From Pedobacter jeongneungensis (GTDB taxonomy: Bacteria > Bacteroidota > Bacteroidia > Sphingobacteriales > Sphingobacteriaceae), in contig NZ_AYMG01000038.1 in NCBI RefSeq assembly GCF_000633455.1, positions 186,001-250,000 on the forward strand: a DNA stretch of 64,000 nt, given 5' to 3'. Both the position numbers and the translations under genes were made by a program. The notes beneath the pieces are model-generated. The model was not told the DNA's origin, did no database searches, and saw only the letters and a program-made list of their open reading frames with translations. Each line of letters opens with the position of its first letter. Position 1 is the stretch's first letter. Shown piece by piece: positions 9,857-20,116 of the stretch.

Positions 9857-12800
9857 TTAAAATGAAAATCTTGCACCGGCAACAATTGTGCGCAGTGGTG
9901 GAATGTTAGTGGCAGCGGTTTCCGGATCATATCCTGCGTAACCGGATACGGTGAGCAGATTTTGTCCCTGAAGGAACACCTGAGCAGACGACATTTTAAG
10001 TCTGCTGGACCATGCCTTGGGAAATCGGTAGGAAAGGGACACATTTTTTAGCCTCATAAAGGCCCCATCACTCACAACGGCATCAGATAAGGCGTACTTG
10101 TCATAGGAACTGTATGCTGTGCCATCAGTGTTGATGCCGAATGTTCTGGTTGCGATCTGGCCGTTGGTTTCCTGGAAAAGGTCCCAGATGCCGCTATAGG
10201 TATTCACAGGTGTATATCCCGGAGGAGCTGTTCCAGAATAACCCGAATAGCCTACCCCCCATTTTTTATAGTGCCCGACAAGCTGCATGAGTATATCCAG
10301 CTGGAAACCCTTATATTCAAAACTGTTGGATATGCTGCCATAGAGGTGGGGAATGGTATTACCGATCTTCACCCAGTCTCCCTGTCCGTTCTGGGCGATG
10401 CCCTGTTCGGTCTGAAGGGAAGTTGTACCATTATTGTTCACATCACGGAAAGATGGCAAACTTGTCGCCGCTGAAACGCCGGTATACTGGTAGCCATAAA
10501 TGGTATTCAGCGATTCACCGACTACCAGCGTATTGAGATAGGGGCTGTTCGCGATATTGTCGAAGGATACGAGTTTATTCTTGGCCAGGGTGAGGTTAAG
10601 TACGGTATTCCATTTAAAGGTACTGTTGCGGAAATTTTGTGTAGTGAGTGAAAATTCCGCTCCTCTTTGCTCAATGGTTGCCGGCATATTTGCATAATAG
10701 GAGGCAAAACCCGTAACCGTTGACAACGGATAGGTCACCAGGGGATTCCCCGTCCGGTTGAGAAAGAAGCTGCTGGATAACAGAATGCGGTCTTTCAGGA
10801 AACCAAGATCGAGTGCAAGTTCGAGTTTCCTGTTTACCTCCCATTTCAGGTTAGGGTTTGCAATTTTGGACGGAATCAATCCCGCGGTCCCATTATATCC
10901 ATAAAATGTAGCGCTATAGGTATCCAGGTACTGGTAATTACCGATTTGGTCATTGCCCGAAGTCCCGTAACTTCCCCTAAGTTTCCCATAACTCAGTAAA
11001 GTTTGTTTATCCTTCAGAAAAGGCTCTTCTGTAAATATCCATGCACCACCCACTGAGGCGAAGTCCCCAAATCTGTTATTGCTGCCGAATTTGGAGGAAC
11101 CGTCCCGTCTGTAGTTCACGTTGAGAATATACTTATCCAGCCAGTTGTAGTTTAGTCTGCCAAAGAAAGAGGAGTAATTATAGTCTGAGGAAAAATTCGC
11201 AGTATAGATCGTTCCTGCTCCCAGTGTTGAGGTCAGGAGTGCATCCGAGCTATACTGGCTCGCCGCTGTGTAAAAGGGCTGCACGTAACGGGTCTGCTGA
11301 AGTGTTGCACCTGCTAAAAGATTCAGTGTTCCGCGGCTGATTTTGCGCGTATAATCCATTTGCGGCTCCAGGTTCCAGGTTTCGGTATAGTTCTGCTGAA
11401 AATAAGCGTAGGGCTTACTTCCACTGGCGGGGTTCAGGGAGGCCGAGTACACTAAATTCTGTGCGTCGGTAAGGTATTTATTGTAACCGCTGTTTAACCT
11501 GATGTTCAGGCCTTGTACAGGTGTATACTTCAGGTTGATATTACCAATCAGGTTATTGGTTTTGGCGGTATAATTCTGATAAAGATATTTAAGCGGATTT
11601 TCAAAATAAAGGGCAAAGGTATTGAGATTAAACCAGTAGAGGTTTTGCCCTGATGCATCATAAAGCGGGAAATTCGGTGCCAGTGTAAAGGCATTGTTGG
11701 CCAGGTCTGAGGTGGTACCAAATTTTGCCACATTGCTGTTTTTATCGAAAGTCATCGTTGCAGAAACCGTGGCGGTAAACTTCCTGTTGAGTGAACTGTG
11801 CTCTACATTGAAATGAACAGCTCCGCGGGTATAATCATAATCTCCTGGTATGACGGTGGTTTCATGGTGATAGTTCCCGCTTAGCAGGAAGCTCATCTGC
11901 GCACTACCACCTGAAAAACTTGCTGAAGCATCCTGAAAACGGGCTGTTTTACCGAAAAAGGTATTTTGAAAATCGGTTGATTCGGTCTGGCTCCAGGTCA
12001 GCAAATCCGGCGCGAGGGAAGCAGTTGGTGTCGCTCCCGAATTTGCATACGCGGCCCTGCGAATGGTGAGGTATTGGTCCAGTGTCAGATTCGAGATACC
12101 GTGCAGGCTGGCTACTGAAGACACCCCACCACTGACATTGACGTCCATTTTGGTGTCTCCGGCCTTACCTTTTTTGGTTGTGATAAGCACCACACCATTT
12201 GCGCCCCTGCTACCATAGATTGCCGTTGCATCTGCATCTTTCAAAATTTGCAGGCTTTCGATATCCGATGGGTTGATCGCATTAAGGGGACTGTTGCCAA
12301 AGGAAGGCTTCAGGTTTGTTCCGGTGTTTCCTCCTGCAGTATATACTGGTTCTGAAAGGAAGGGAACACCATCAATGATGTAAAGCGGGTTTGTCCCTGC
12401 GGTAATTGAACCATTTGCCCTGATCTGTACATTGATGCCTCCGCCAGGGGTTCCACTGTTTTCGGTAATCAGTACTCCTGGCACACGTCCCGAGAGTGCC
12501 TGCAAAACATTGGTTACGGGTTGTCTGGCAATATCATCGGCAGTGACCTTGGCAATTGACGAGGTACTGATTCGCTCGGAAACTTTCTGACCATATCCCA
12601 ATACCTGAACTTCATCCAGCTTTTTCTGGCTAATCTGGAGCTTGACAACCGTCCGCTCCCCTTTGGCATCACTCACGGCAAGTTCCTGATCTTCATATCC
12701 GATGTACCTGAATACCAGCACATCAGCTTCATTCAGCTCACCGAGTGAAAATTCACCATTTACCGAGGTGACTGTTCCCTTGTGGCTGCCTTTAACCATT

Positions 12801-13258
12801 ACGGACACACCAGCGAGTGGAGTGAGCCCGTCATATACGGTTCCATTGACGCGGATAGGCGGCGTTAGGAAATCAGCAATTTTTTGGAACGCCGATTTCT
12901 CCTTTCTGGATATCACGATAGCGCGGTTATCCACAGTATACTGAAATGGCTGTTTCTCAAAAATCTGCTGTAATACCAGATGAAGTTCGACCTTGTTGAC
13001 ATTTATGGTGACAGGTTTTGCTTCTTTAAGCATATCGGCTGAAACAAGGAAATCGAATCCGGTCTGGTCACTGATCTGATCGAAGATCCTGGCCAGGGGC
13101 GCATTGCGTTGTGACAACGAAATTTTCTGTGCGAAGGAAACCGCGCCGGCCTGCATCATGATTGAGAACAGCAACAATATGGTCAGTTTCATGGCTAATA
13201 GGATTTTATGGGTGGCATGCGAAGGCCTTCCCCCTTTCTTGTGGTAAAATTTGTACAT
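9857..13258 (-). CDS. SusC/RagA-type TonB-dependent receptor with STN domain
   Basis: Full-length outer-membrane receptor, 1133 aa. A basic leader (1-21) precedes the signal helix (22-44). An STN domain follows at about 48-115, a carboxypeptidase-regulatory-like domain at about 135-215, a plug at about 220-365 (YGSRGANGVVLITTKKG), and a 22-strand type barrel to the C-terminal Phe. The STN domain links it to the FecR/sigma pair just upstream, so it should both import a nutrient through SusD and signal its presence. The order sigma-FecR-SusC-SusD-TlpA is complete. Confidence 0.97.
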   Translation of the reverse strand: MYKFYHKKGGRPSHATHKILLAMKLTILLLFSIMMQAGAVSFAQKISLSQRNAPLARIFDQISDQTGFDFLVSADMLKEAKPVTINVNKVELHLVLQQIFEKQPFQYTVDNRAIVISRKEKSAFQKIADFLTPPIRVNGTVYDGLTPLAGVSVMVKGSHKGTVTSVNGEFSLGELNEADVLVFRYIGYEDQELAVSDAKGERTVVKLQISQKKLDEVQVLGYGQKVSERISTSSIAKVTADDIARQPVTNVLQALSGRVPGVLITENSGTPGGGINVQIRANGSITAGTNPLYIIDGVPFLSEPVYTAGGNTGTNLKPSFGNSPLNAINPSDIESLQILKDADATAIYGSRGANGVVLITTKKGKAGDTKMDVNVSGGVSSVASLHGISNLTLDQYLTIRRAAYANSGATPTASLAPDLLTWSQTESTDFQNTFFGKTARFQDASASFSGGSAQMSFLLSGNYHHETTVIPGDYDYTRGAVHFNVEHSSLNRKFTATVSATMTFDKNSNVAKFGTTSDLANNAFTLAPNFPLYDASGQNLYWFNLNTFALYFENPLKYLYQNYTAKTNNLIGNINLKYTPVQGLNIRLNSGYNKYLTDAQNLVYSASLNPASGSKPYAYFQQNYTETWNLEPQMDYTRKISRGTLNLLAGATLQQTRYVQPFYTAASQYSSDALLTSTLGAGTIYTANFSSDYNYSSFFGRLNYNWLDKYILNVNYRRDGSSKFGSNNRFGDFASVGGAWIFTEEPFLKDKQTLLSYGKLRGSYGTSGNDQIGNYQYLDTYSATFYGYNGTAGLIPSKIANPNLKWEVNRKLELALDLGFLKDRILLSSSFFLNRTGNPLVTYPLSTVTGFASYYANMPATIEQRGAEFSLTTQNFRNSTFKWNTVLNLTLAKNKLVSFDNIANSPYLNTLVVGESLNTIYGYQYTGVSAATSLPSFRDVNNNGTTSLQTEQGIAQNGQGDWVKIGNTIPHLYGSISNSFEYKGFQLDILMQLVGHYKKWGVGYSGYSGTAPPGYTPVNTYSGIWDLFQETNGQIATRTFGINTDGTAYSSYDKYALSDAVVSDGAFMRLKNVSLSYRFPKAWSSRLKMSSAQVFLQGQNLLTVSGYAGYDPETAATNIPPLRTIVAGARFSF

Positions 13259-13365
13259 TTGTAAATACCTGGGTTAATGCGGGATGCCTCTCATTTTTGC
13301 GGATGTTAAAGGCAGCTCGCGGTTTTCAATCTGTTAATTATTTTAATGGCGATCCAAGGTCTTGG

Positions 13366-13398
13366 CCGCTCCAGGAGTCAACTGGGGCGGTTTTTTTT
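13366..13398 (+). terminator. Hairpin with T8 tract between fecR and susC, antisense orientation
   Basis: CCGCTCC (13366-13372) can pair with GGGGCGG (13384-13390), with one G-U pair, followed by eight T on the plus strand. Both flanking genes are on the minus strand, so as a terminator it would stop antisense transcripts; in the sense mRNA it is an A-tract followed by a GC hairpin upstream of susC. Confidence 0.5.
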
Positions 13399-13411
13399 GG
13401 ACGAGTAGCTA

Positions 13412-14530
13412 TCAGTGTCTGACCAGTACCCTCCTTTCCGTTAGTTCAAAGTGTGCCAGTCCGGTTTGCTCGAGCATTTTGAGCACCTGACTGATGTTTT
13501 TGTTGCGTGATATTTTTCCGGTTAGCGCAATTGTGCCCACATCCCCTAAAAGTTCGATGTCGACATTATACCACCTCGAAATCTGTTTCATAACCGATTC
13601 GAGTTTTTCATCCTTGAACCTGAAGTATCCTTCCTTCCAGGAAAGGGCTTCTCTGAGGTCTGCATTCGAAACTGCAAATCTTGAACCCTCAAACAGTAGG
13701 GCCTGTCCCGGGCTAATCTGCTCAGCTTGACCATCCAAAAGCCTGGTTACCCGAACGCTACCCTGGACCAGGGTGGTTTTGATAAAACTTTCATCCTGAT
13801 AGGCCTGTATATTGAAATGCGTACCGAGTACATCCACCCGCTGACCTTTCGATATGATTCGGAATGGACGGGCACTATCGTGGGCAACCTCGAAATAAGC
13901 TTCTCCCGTCAGCTCAACAGTTCTGTTTTGAGCGGAAAAGGCGGCAGGATAGCGCAAAGAGGAGGCCGCATTGAGCCACACATGAGTACCATCGGAAAGC
14001 ACGAGCTGGAATTGACCTCCCCGAGGGGTCGCCAGGGTATTAAAATCCTGCCCGCGGGTAGATTGATCAGCAGCTTGTTGATAGATAAGTTCTCCAGCAG
14101 CGGTTGTGCTGACACGGGTTTGTCCCTGTTTGGCGAGTAATTTGGGTGCTCCCCCTTTAAGAACGAGCTTTTTGCCGTCAGCGAGTGTCAGCGTGGCGGC
14201 ATCCTTTGCCGGCTGCACATCGTGGGCAAGGAACTGGTTTTCATTAGCTGGCTTAACCCGGTTCGAAATCAGGTAGGTGGCGAGAAGCAACAGCAGCAAA
14301 ACCGCGGCCGCAACAAGCCGTGGCCAGAGGAGAACCCGCTTTGGTCTTGACAGGTAGGCGTCAAGCTTCCGGAGGCTTCTGATTTCATCCTGCAGCAGTT
14401 CTTCAGGATCTGGGAAAATTCCCTTAGGGGATTTGTCCTGATACCATCTATCCAATAGTGATCGTTCCTGGCTGTTTGCCGTCCCGTCGAGATATTTATC
14501 GATCAGTTCTTTTGCTTGTCTGAATCTCAT
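13412..14530 (-). CDS. FecR-type anti-sigma factor
   Basis: A 372-aa regulator with the same plan as the one at 1262-2368: cytoplasmic sigma-binding part (1-68), one membrane helix (about 69-89), FecR domain with VLSDGTHVWLNAASSLRYP (about 178-265), and a C-terminal DUF4974 domain (about 300-370). It lies between the ECF sigma gene and the STN-type SusC gene on the same strand and should connect the two. The whole locus is intact, with no missing part. Confidence 0.95.
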   Translation of the reverse strand: MRFRQAKELIDKYLDGTANSQERSLLDRWYQDKSPKGIFPDPEELLQDEIRSLRKLDAYLSRPKRVLLWPRLVAAAVLLLLLLATYLISNRVKPANENQFLAHDVQPAKDAATLTLADGKKLVLKGGAPKLLAKQGQTRVSTTAAGELIYQQAADQSTRGQDFNTLATPRGGQFQLVLSDGTHVWLNAASSLRYPAAFSAQNRTVELTGEAYFEVAHDSARPFRIISKGQRVDVLGTHFNIQAYQDESFIKTTLVQGSVRVTRLLDGQAEQISPGQALLFEGSRFAVSNADLREALSWKEGYFRFKDEKLESVMKQISRWYNVDIELLGDVGTIALTGKISRNKNISQVLKMLEQTGLAHFELTERRVLVRH

Positions 14531-14778
14531 AAAAAGTTTAATTATTTCGAACTTCTAATACCATCACCCCTAAGTAGCAGTAATGGGGTATATAAGAATG
14601 ATTTTTTCAGAAAAAAACTAGGACGTTCAAGATTATCGGGCATAAAAAGGTAGAATAATCAAACTTAAGGTTGATGATATTAATAAATATTAGCTGTTTT
14701 TTTTCAGTATTACCTCCAAAAAGACAGCCTAAATACGTATAAAGAAAAAAATATCACTAAAACACAAAAAAATATCAC

Positions 14779-15348
14779 TCATATTATAAGAAACAATATT
14801 TTCACGCCGAGTTTAACCCTAAGAATACGGAGTGCGTTACGGATCTGGGTACGAACGGTCAAGGGGCTCAGGCCAAGTTTTTCTGCGATTTCCTTATGGC
14901 TAAGTTCCCCATTCCGGCTGAGTTCAAATATCATCCTCATTTTTGGCGGCAGGGAGGATATTTCCTGTTCAACCTGTTCAAGAAGTTGCTTATTGGTAAT
15001 TAGCTGGTCTGTAGCTTCGGCGGAATGCTCGATATGATCCTGTATCGATTCAAGATACCGAAGATGTACCTTATGATGGCGATAAACCTTAAACAGGCGG
15101 TTGCGCATGGATACAATCAGGTAACCGGTCAATCCTTCCCTGATCTCCAGGGCCTCCCGATTATCCCAAAGCCAGGTGAAAAGTTCCTGAACAATATCCC
15201 GCACTTCCTCCCGGTATGGGTACCGCTTGTAGACATGGGTATAAAGGAGCGCATAATATCGGCGATGAATTTCCTTTAGTGCGCTTCCACTGCCCCCTTT
15301 CAATTGTTCGATCAGTTCGTGTTCCGAAAGTTGACCGTATTGCTGCAT
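14779..15348 (-). CDS. ECF RNA polymerase sigma-70 factor
   Basis: A 189-aa ECF sigma factor with region 2 at about 25-90 (REEVRDIVQELFTWLWDNRE) and region 4 at about 130-180 (LPPKMRMIFELSRNGELSHKEIAEKL). It heads the sigma / FecR / SusC / SusD / TlpA locus. It resembles the 194-aa sigma at 3484-4068 in region 4 but differs in region 2, so each probably reads its own promoter. Confidence 0.95.
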   Translation of the reverse strand: MQQYGQLSEHELIEQLKGGSGSALKEIHRRYYALLYTHVYKRYPYREEVRDIVQELFTWLWDNREALEIREGLTGYLIVSMRNRLFKVYRHHKVHLRYLESIQDHIEHSAEATDQLITNKQLLEQVEQEISSLPPKMRMIFELSRNGELSHKEIAEKLGLSPLTVRTQIRNALRILRVKLGVKILFLII

Positions 15349-15825
15349 TAGTTGATTTTAGAAATCGAATATATTACATTTATCTATGAATTTCAATACA
15401 TAGCATACGAAATAATCCCTTATCATTTAAAAGAATCCTATCTTCCAAAAACAAGATCTGCTACCATCCCGGGGTTCACGAAAAAATTCGGTTTAATTAT
15501 TATTGGACAAACCAATTAGGTTGATCCCTTCCCGACAATTTACTACCATACTGACAAACAAAACTTCACAACAATTTCATTTCTGGTTAGAAGGGGTCAA
15601 TCTACTCTGGTTTATCCACATAGTACCTTGTTACGTAAAAAGTGTTTTTTTTTGTTACGTGCTTTAAAACTTGTTATTTATCAGTAGAGTAATGTAAGAT
15701 ACAAAATTTGGGGCAAGTAAGGTTTTTTCTTTTTGCTGTAAAGCCTAATTAAGCTCAGATCCGCCAGTACTGTCATTTTAAATGAGAAATAATGAGATTC
15801 TACGTTAAGTCAGCAATAACTTATT
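15349..15825. other. Intergenic region with a 9-bp direct repeat
   Basis: No gene is seen. The sequence TTGTTACGT occurs twice, near 15628 and 15651, separated by a T-rich stretch. The region should contain the sigma gene promoter on the minus strand. No terminator is evident. Confidence 0.5.
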
Positions 15826-17046
15826 TCAAATCTTTGAGCTATCAGCAGTATCTGGGTAATCTAAAATCGATAAGGCTTTAAGGTAATACTTTTTGGCCTC
15901 TTCTTTTCCTCCTTTGGCAGAATGATAATCACCCAACGCATCATAAACGTTGAAACTATGTGGGTAGTTTATTTCATTTAATCGAAAGAAATTATATGCA
16001 GACGCTAATTTATTAGCTCTTAAAAAAGCATAGCCCATGTTATTGATTACACTTTCTGAGGGCAGTATTTCATATCCCATCGATTTAGAGATTTGCTTGT
16101 ATCCCGATTTCAAGGAATCCAATATTGTATTGTCCTTAACAGCTGTACTGAACAAATCGTAGTTGTCAACAGATAAGAAATTATAGTCTCGGAAAATATA
16201 ATGAAGTCCATCATATTCACTGATAAATGGAGCCGAGTTGTGACCCTCCGCTTCATAATATTTAATTTTCCAAAGAAGGTTTTTGTTGCTATGCAGCTGT
16301 AGTGCGCCTTTTAGTCTGTCCATGGCGAGAACAGCATCATTAAAAGCAGTTTTGGTTTTTCTCAGTTCTGCTGTATCAAGCTTTTTTTTAAAGCCATTAG
16401 CTACAGAGATAAATACAGTTCTGTTATCAAACTTTCTATCCGGCAGGATATTCTCTGCTTCTTTTGATAGCTTAGAATTATCGTACCATAAAGCTGGGTC
16501 AATTGCAATGTAAGAATTAAATGATTCGGTATGCTTCAATAATGTGTTAATAACAAAAAGCCCACCTAGAGAATGCCCTATCAACATGCGATATGGTGCA
16601 GTTGGATATCTGGCTTGAATTTCTGGAATCAACTCGTTCTGCAGGAAGATCGTAAATTTTTCCCCTCCCCCTGATGATTTAGCCGCGACGCTGTCTAAAA
16701 ATATTCCCGAAGTTATGTGTCTAGGAGTGAAATCTCTTATCCGGTCGATGTTTGGTATAGCTACAATAATGGATTCTTGAAATACCCTGAGTGAACCCAA
16801 ATTCTCCATCATTGCTACAATTCCATGAAAATGTTCCTCGCCATCTAGCACATAGATCACTGGGTACTTCTGTTGGCTATACATTTTGTTTGACGCACTT
16901 TTAGGAACATATACTGAGTATGGCCTTTCCTCTCCCAGTATCTTTGAATAGGTTTTGTAAGTTTTACCAATTGAAATATCATTATTTTCCTGTGAATAGC
17001 TGAATATTGGTGCCAGGAAAAGTAATAAAAAAAATATTATCCTCAT
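15826..17046 (-). CDS. Exported alpha/beta-hydrolase (esterase D / enterochelin esterase-like) with C-terminal TPR
   Basis: A 406-aa protein with a signal peptide (1-18) and a PF00756-type hydrolase core. The nucleophile elbow is GHSLGG with Ser159, and a later EGHNSAPF segment carries the likely catalytic His. Residues about 335-400 form TPR-like helices (NVYDALGDYHSAKGGKEEAKKYY is the key region). Proteins of this type hydrolyse acyl or siderophore esters, and which one cannot be told. It is monocistronic, on the minus strand. Confidence 0.88.
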   Translation of the reverse strand: MRIIFFLLLFLAPIFSYSQENNDISIGKTYKTYSKILGEERPYSVYVPKSASNKMYSQQKYPVIYVLDGEEHFHGIVAMMENLGSLRVFQESIIVAIPNIDRIRDFTPRHITSGIFLDSVAAKSSGGGEKFTIFLQNELIPEIQARYPTAPYRMLIGHSLGGLFVINTLLKHTESFNSYIAIDPALWYDNSKLSKEAENILPDRKFDNRTVFISVANGFKKKLDTAELRKTKTAFNDAVLAMDRLKGALQLHSNKNLLWKIKYYEAEGHNSAPFISEYDGLHYIFRDYNFLSVDNYDLFSTAVKDNTILDSLKSGYKQISKSMGYEILPSESVINNMGYAFLRANKLASAYNFFRLNEINYPHSFNVYDALGDYHSAKGGKEEAKKYYLKALSILDYPDTADSSKI

Positions 17047-17227
17047 GTTGATCGTATAGTGCCTTGGTAAAAGACAGGTTTCAAATTGAAATGTTGCACA
17101 ACATACTAAATTTAATTACCGCGAGCAATTGAATCTAAGCGCATTATCAAGAAAGGGTGAAATAAAAATACAATAGCTTTTTCACTTACCAAATAAGGAG
17201 GAATCTATGATGATGTGGAGCAATAGC

Positions 17228-18400
17228 TCAATTAACGGTTCGTATATCAGCAGCAGCGATATTGGCGGTGGGTTTTAGTTTCCTTTTTATGATTATACTT
17301 CGTAAATTCATGAATGGTTTCTCTATTATTAAGTGTAGTAAATATGCTGCCAGTATGCAGGTTATCATACAAATTATAAGCATTAGATGACTTTCCAATT
17401 TAAACTGATCTAATAATTTGTGTGTGAGACGAATTATCCCTTTATGTGTCAAATAGATAGCAAACGAAAGGTTTGCAATAAAAGTTGTAGTTTTTGAATT
17501 CCACTTATACAAAAAGCTTTTCGGACTAATAGCACCTAAAACTATTAATCCAAAGCCAAGTGCGACCAACGGAAAACCAAAAATTGAAGCGCTAAAGGTT
17601 TTTTGGTCTTCACATAAAAAATAGGCACCTGTCAAAATACATAAACTTAGCAAAATAAACTGGTTTGCATATTGTGAAACTTTAGTATAAAATTTCGGCA
17701 AGAAGACATAAATGCACGCTAGTGAAACTCCAACTAAAAGCCCGTCCAAACGACTATAGGTCGGGTAATAAATGTATTTGTACCAATACATCCAACTGTC
17801 ATCATCTTCAAATTTAGGCAAATACAGATAGTTATAACAATAAAGTCTAATTCCAAAACCAAATAAAAACAGCACTAATAACAACCAATATGATTTAGCA
17901 AATAATTTGAATCTTTGTAGGAAAATTAAAACTAAAGGAAAAAACAAATAAAAATGTTCTTCTACACATAGGGACCAAGCATGAGAAAAGGTTCCAAAAT
18001 CCTTTACATCAAGGCCAATATTTTGAGTAAAAGTCAAAACCTTCCAGAGTGGTGGTAATGCTTCTCTTTCTCTGAAAAATGGAAAGCATAAATAAAGTCC
18101 GACTGTTACCAAAAAAGCAGGAACAATCCTAAAGAATCGTTTGATAAAAAAGATTTTAAATGAAATGGGTTGTTCTTGTTTGATTTGAGAGAAAATTTGA
18201 GAAGAGATTAAAAAGCCACTCAACACAAAAAACAAATCAACGCCTGCCCAACCGAACGAAGCTACATCTGGCAACCATTTAGGTTGTCCATGAGTAACTA
18301 TAAAATAGTGATAAAAGAAAACTACTATAATCGCTAATGCTCTTAAGTGGTCAAGTCCATATAATTTCTTATAAATATCTAAGCCTGATTCTGTTGTCAC
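17228..18400 (-). CDS. Acyltransferase-3 family membrane protein (OafA/YrhL type)
   Basis: A 390-aa integral membrane O-acyltransferase with about ten hydrophobic helices. The family signatures are visible: GLDHLRALAIIVVFFYHYF near the N-terminus (catalytic His in the first helix), FFVLSGFLI, RFFRIVPAF and SLCVEEHFYLFFPL. It should transfer acetyl or another acyl group to a sugar on the cell surface (O-antigen, exopolysaccharide or a secreted glycan). No glycan cluster adjoins it, so the acceptor is unknown. Confidence 0.9.
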   Translation of the reverse strand: MTTESGLDIYKKLYGLDHLRALAIIVVFFYHYFIVTHGQPKWLPDVASFGWAGVDLFFVLSGFLISSQIFSQIKQEQPISFKIFFIKRFFRIVPAFLVTVGLYLCFPFFREREALPPLWKVLTFTQNIGLDVKDFGTFSHAWSLCVEEHFYLFFPLVLIFLQRFKLFAKSYWLLLVLFLFGFGIRLYCYNYLYLPKFEDDDSWMYWYKYIYYPTYSRLDGLLVGVSLACIYVFLPKFYTKVSQYANQFILLSLCILTGAYFLCEDQKTFSASIFGFPLVALGFGLIVLGAISPKSFLYKWNSKTTTFIANLSFAIYLTHKGIIRLTHKLLDQFKLESHLMLIICMITCILAAYLLHLIIEKPFMNLRSIIIKRKLKPTANIAAADIRTVN

Positions 18401-18802
18401 TTTATTTTTTGTCTTGTCGGTTGTCTATAATGTAGGCGGCCTGAGAAATTATCACCAATTGATAAAGGTAGACAAGTCTGAGAAGCGTAGTGGGTTCCTT
18501 AAATCAAAACTAATAAATAAAAATTATGAAAAAATTACTTTGTGAATAAAACTGAAAAGAGGTTTTAATAAATTTTCTAATCTGATCATTAAAGTAAAAT
18601 ACCCGATTTGTAACGGAAAGTGAATTTGCCAATAATGACGGATAGTTATAGATATTGTATTTATTTTTGGTTTATCATTTACAGGTCGTTTCAAGAATAT
18701 GAATCCACTTCTAAAAAACGCATCATTAAAACTATCGTTTCACCTAAATTCTTATATAAACTACTAGCCCATTCCACATAATACCAAGTTGGCAGCCTTA
18801 TA
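18401..18802. other. Intergenic region upstream of IS3 debris
   Basis: AT-rich, with no reading frame or hairpin that I can support. It probably includes decayed left-hand sequence of the IS3-type element whose 3' part is recognisable from 18803. Confidence 0.4.
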
Positions 18803-19013
18803 AAAGCAGAGCGGTTTGATGGTATACTGAAGAGTGAACAGATCTGAGCTTACTACCAAATATGACACTGCATTGCAAATATCAGGGATCATTGAGGCCT
18901 AAAATACCAAAAGAACTCATTTGAGCATCAATATGATGACGCCAGAAGCAGCATATGCCTCTGAAGGGAACTTGCCTGGAGATTTCAGCTTCATTGACTG
19001 GCCGATTTCGTAG
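18803..19013 (+). pseudogene. IS3-family transposase (OrfB) remnant
   Basis: Two out-of-phase pieces of an IS3-type integrase C-terminus. The first reads KAERFDGILKSEQ (18803-18841), matching the AERVNGILK motif of the family. The second reads NTKRTHLSINMMTPEAAY (18903-18956) and continues to a stop at 19011, matching the YN..RPHLSL..TPEEAY ending. The Tyr codon before NTKRTH is now TAA, and a frameshift separates the two pieces. The rest of the element is not recognisable. Confidence 0.65.
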
Positions 19014-19428
19014 CGAATTGGCCAGCCCAAGAAAACACATAACTCAGTTTTAGTATGTTAATTATCAGTTTATTGGAGTAGTCAATTTAGACCGAAATAG
19101 ACTGACCATAAATTCCGAAATGAGTTGATCAATATTAGCGAAATCTCCACTGGTTGCGTGAACCTAATACGAGTCATAAAGAAGCGGGGAGATTTCGAGC
19201 AGAGACGGTTCGTCATCCATGAAAAATATTCTTTTGATTGGCTATAAGTTTTGACAAATGTTAACAATTCAATTAATACTGAAAAATTTAGGTATAAATA
19301 CGCTAAACGCTTTGCTCTAGTTTTGTCAGTCAAACTTCCTGCAATAACCAACATTAACATTCTGATTAAGAATAATGCAAACTTCGAAAGTTTCCGGTTG
19401 TTCTCTGAATTCATTAATACCTAATATC
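19014..19428. other. Non-coding stretch after IS3 debris
   Basis: No gene supported. Minus-strand frames here overlap each other and the DUF3072 gene and show no protein-like composition. Around 19079-19110 the stretch GTCAATTTAGACCG...AATAGACTGACC could be the right end of the decayed IS3 element. Confidence 0.4.
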
Positions 19429-19680
19429 ATGAACAACGAAGAAAATAATAACCAGGATTTGAACCGCAAAAATGATCTGAAGGGTGATAACACAGTTAAA
19501 AACCCTGACGATTGGACTACCGGCGATGAGCCGATGACAGGAGCACAAAGCTCATATCTAAAAACTTTATCTGATGAAGCGGGAGAGCAATTTGATGAAA
19601 ATTTATCTAAAGCTAATGCTTCAAAAAGAATTGAAGAATTGCAGCACACGACTGGTCGGGGATTAGATTCAACAGAATAA
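19429..19680 (+). CDS. DUF3072 family small protein
   Basis: An 83-aa acidic protein with the DUF3072 signature: DDWTTGDEPMTGAQSSYLKTL followed by DEAGEQFDENLSKANASKRI and ending near a TGRG motif. The family has no known biochemical role and often appears near stress genes. I place the start at 19429 (MNNEENNN) because the upstream 18 codons in the same frame are not protein-like. It lies at the head of a stress and signalling region. Confidence 0.85.
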   Translation: MNNEENNNQDLNRKNDLKGDNTVKNPDDWTTGDEPMTGAQSSYLKTLSDEAGEQFDENLSKANASKRIEELQHTTGRGLDSTE

Positions 19681-19728
19681 AAATTAATGCGCTGCGGTTG
19701 ATTCTCCAGCGCATTTAAATTATATCAG

Positions 19729-19950
19729 CTATAATTCTGCACCGCTTCCATCTCGGTATACATAGTTTAATACTATTGGCTCCCGGGTTTGCCAGAATCG
19801 AGAGTCGATTTCGTTAACCTTCCTAACTATACCTTTTACATCCGTTTCATCATTCAGAATTATATTCAGCTCATGCGGACCAACCTCAATAACATCGAAT
19901 ATATCCTTTTGCAGAGCTGATTCCTTTAATATGCTTATCATGTTTTTCAC
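19729..19950 (-). CDS. Hypothetical small protein
   Basis: A 73-aa protein of mixed alpha/beta pattern (ILKESALQKDIFDVIEVGP, then VRKVNEIDSRFWQ). No signal peptide or membrane segment. It converges on the DUF3072 gene with a 48-bp gap. No family is recognised; residue composition and the lack of a better frame support it. Confidence 0.6.
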   Translation of the reverse strand: MKNMISILKESALQKDIFDVIEVGPHELNIILNDETDVKGIVRKVNEIDSRFWQTREPIVLNYVYRDGSGAEL

Positions 19951-20116
19951 GCTTGAATAACTGATTTTAATTGAGAAGGTTTTCTGTTTTTAAAAATTCT
20001 TTGATGCACTCCTTTTAGGTTTTTCTAACAATGATCTTAATTTATTTCCGTCATTCTTGCGCCTACTTAAGCAAAGTGAGGGTTATAATTTAATGATTAA
20101 AATTTGTTAAGTTTTA

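Noticed and set aside
13366..13398. Terminator between fecR and susC for the sense transcript
   Set aside because: The T tract is on the opposite strand, so it cannot end the sense transcript by the usual mechanism.
19082..19649. Two minus-strand frames of about 110 codons
   Set aside because: They overlap each other and the DUF3072 gene antisense; the residue pattern is not protein-like.
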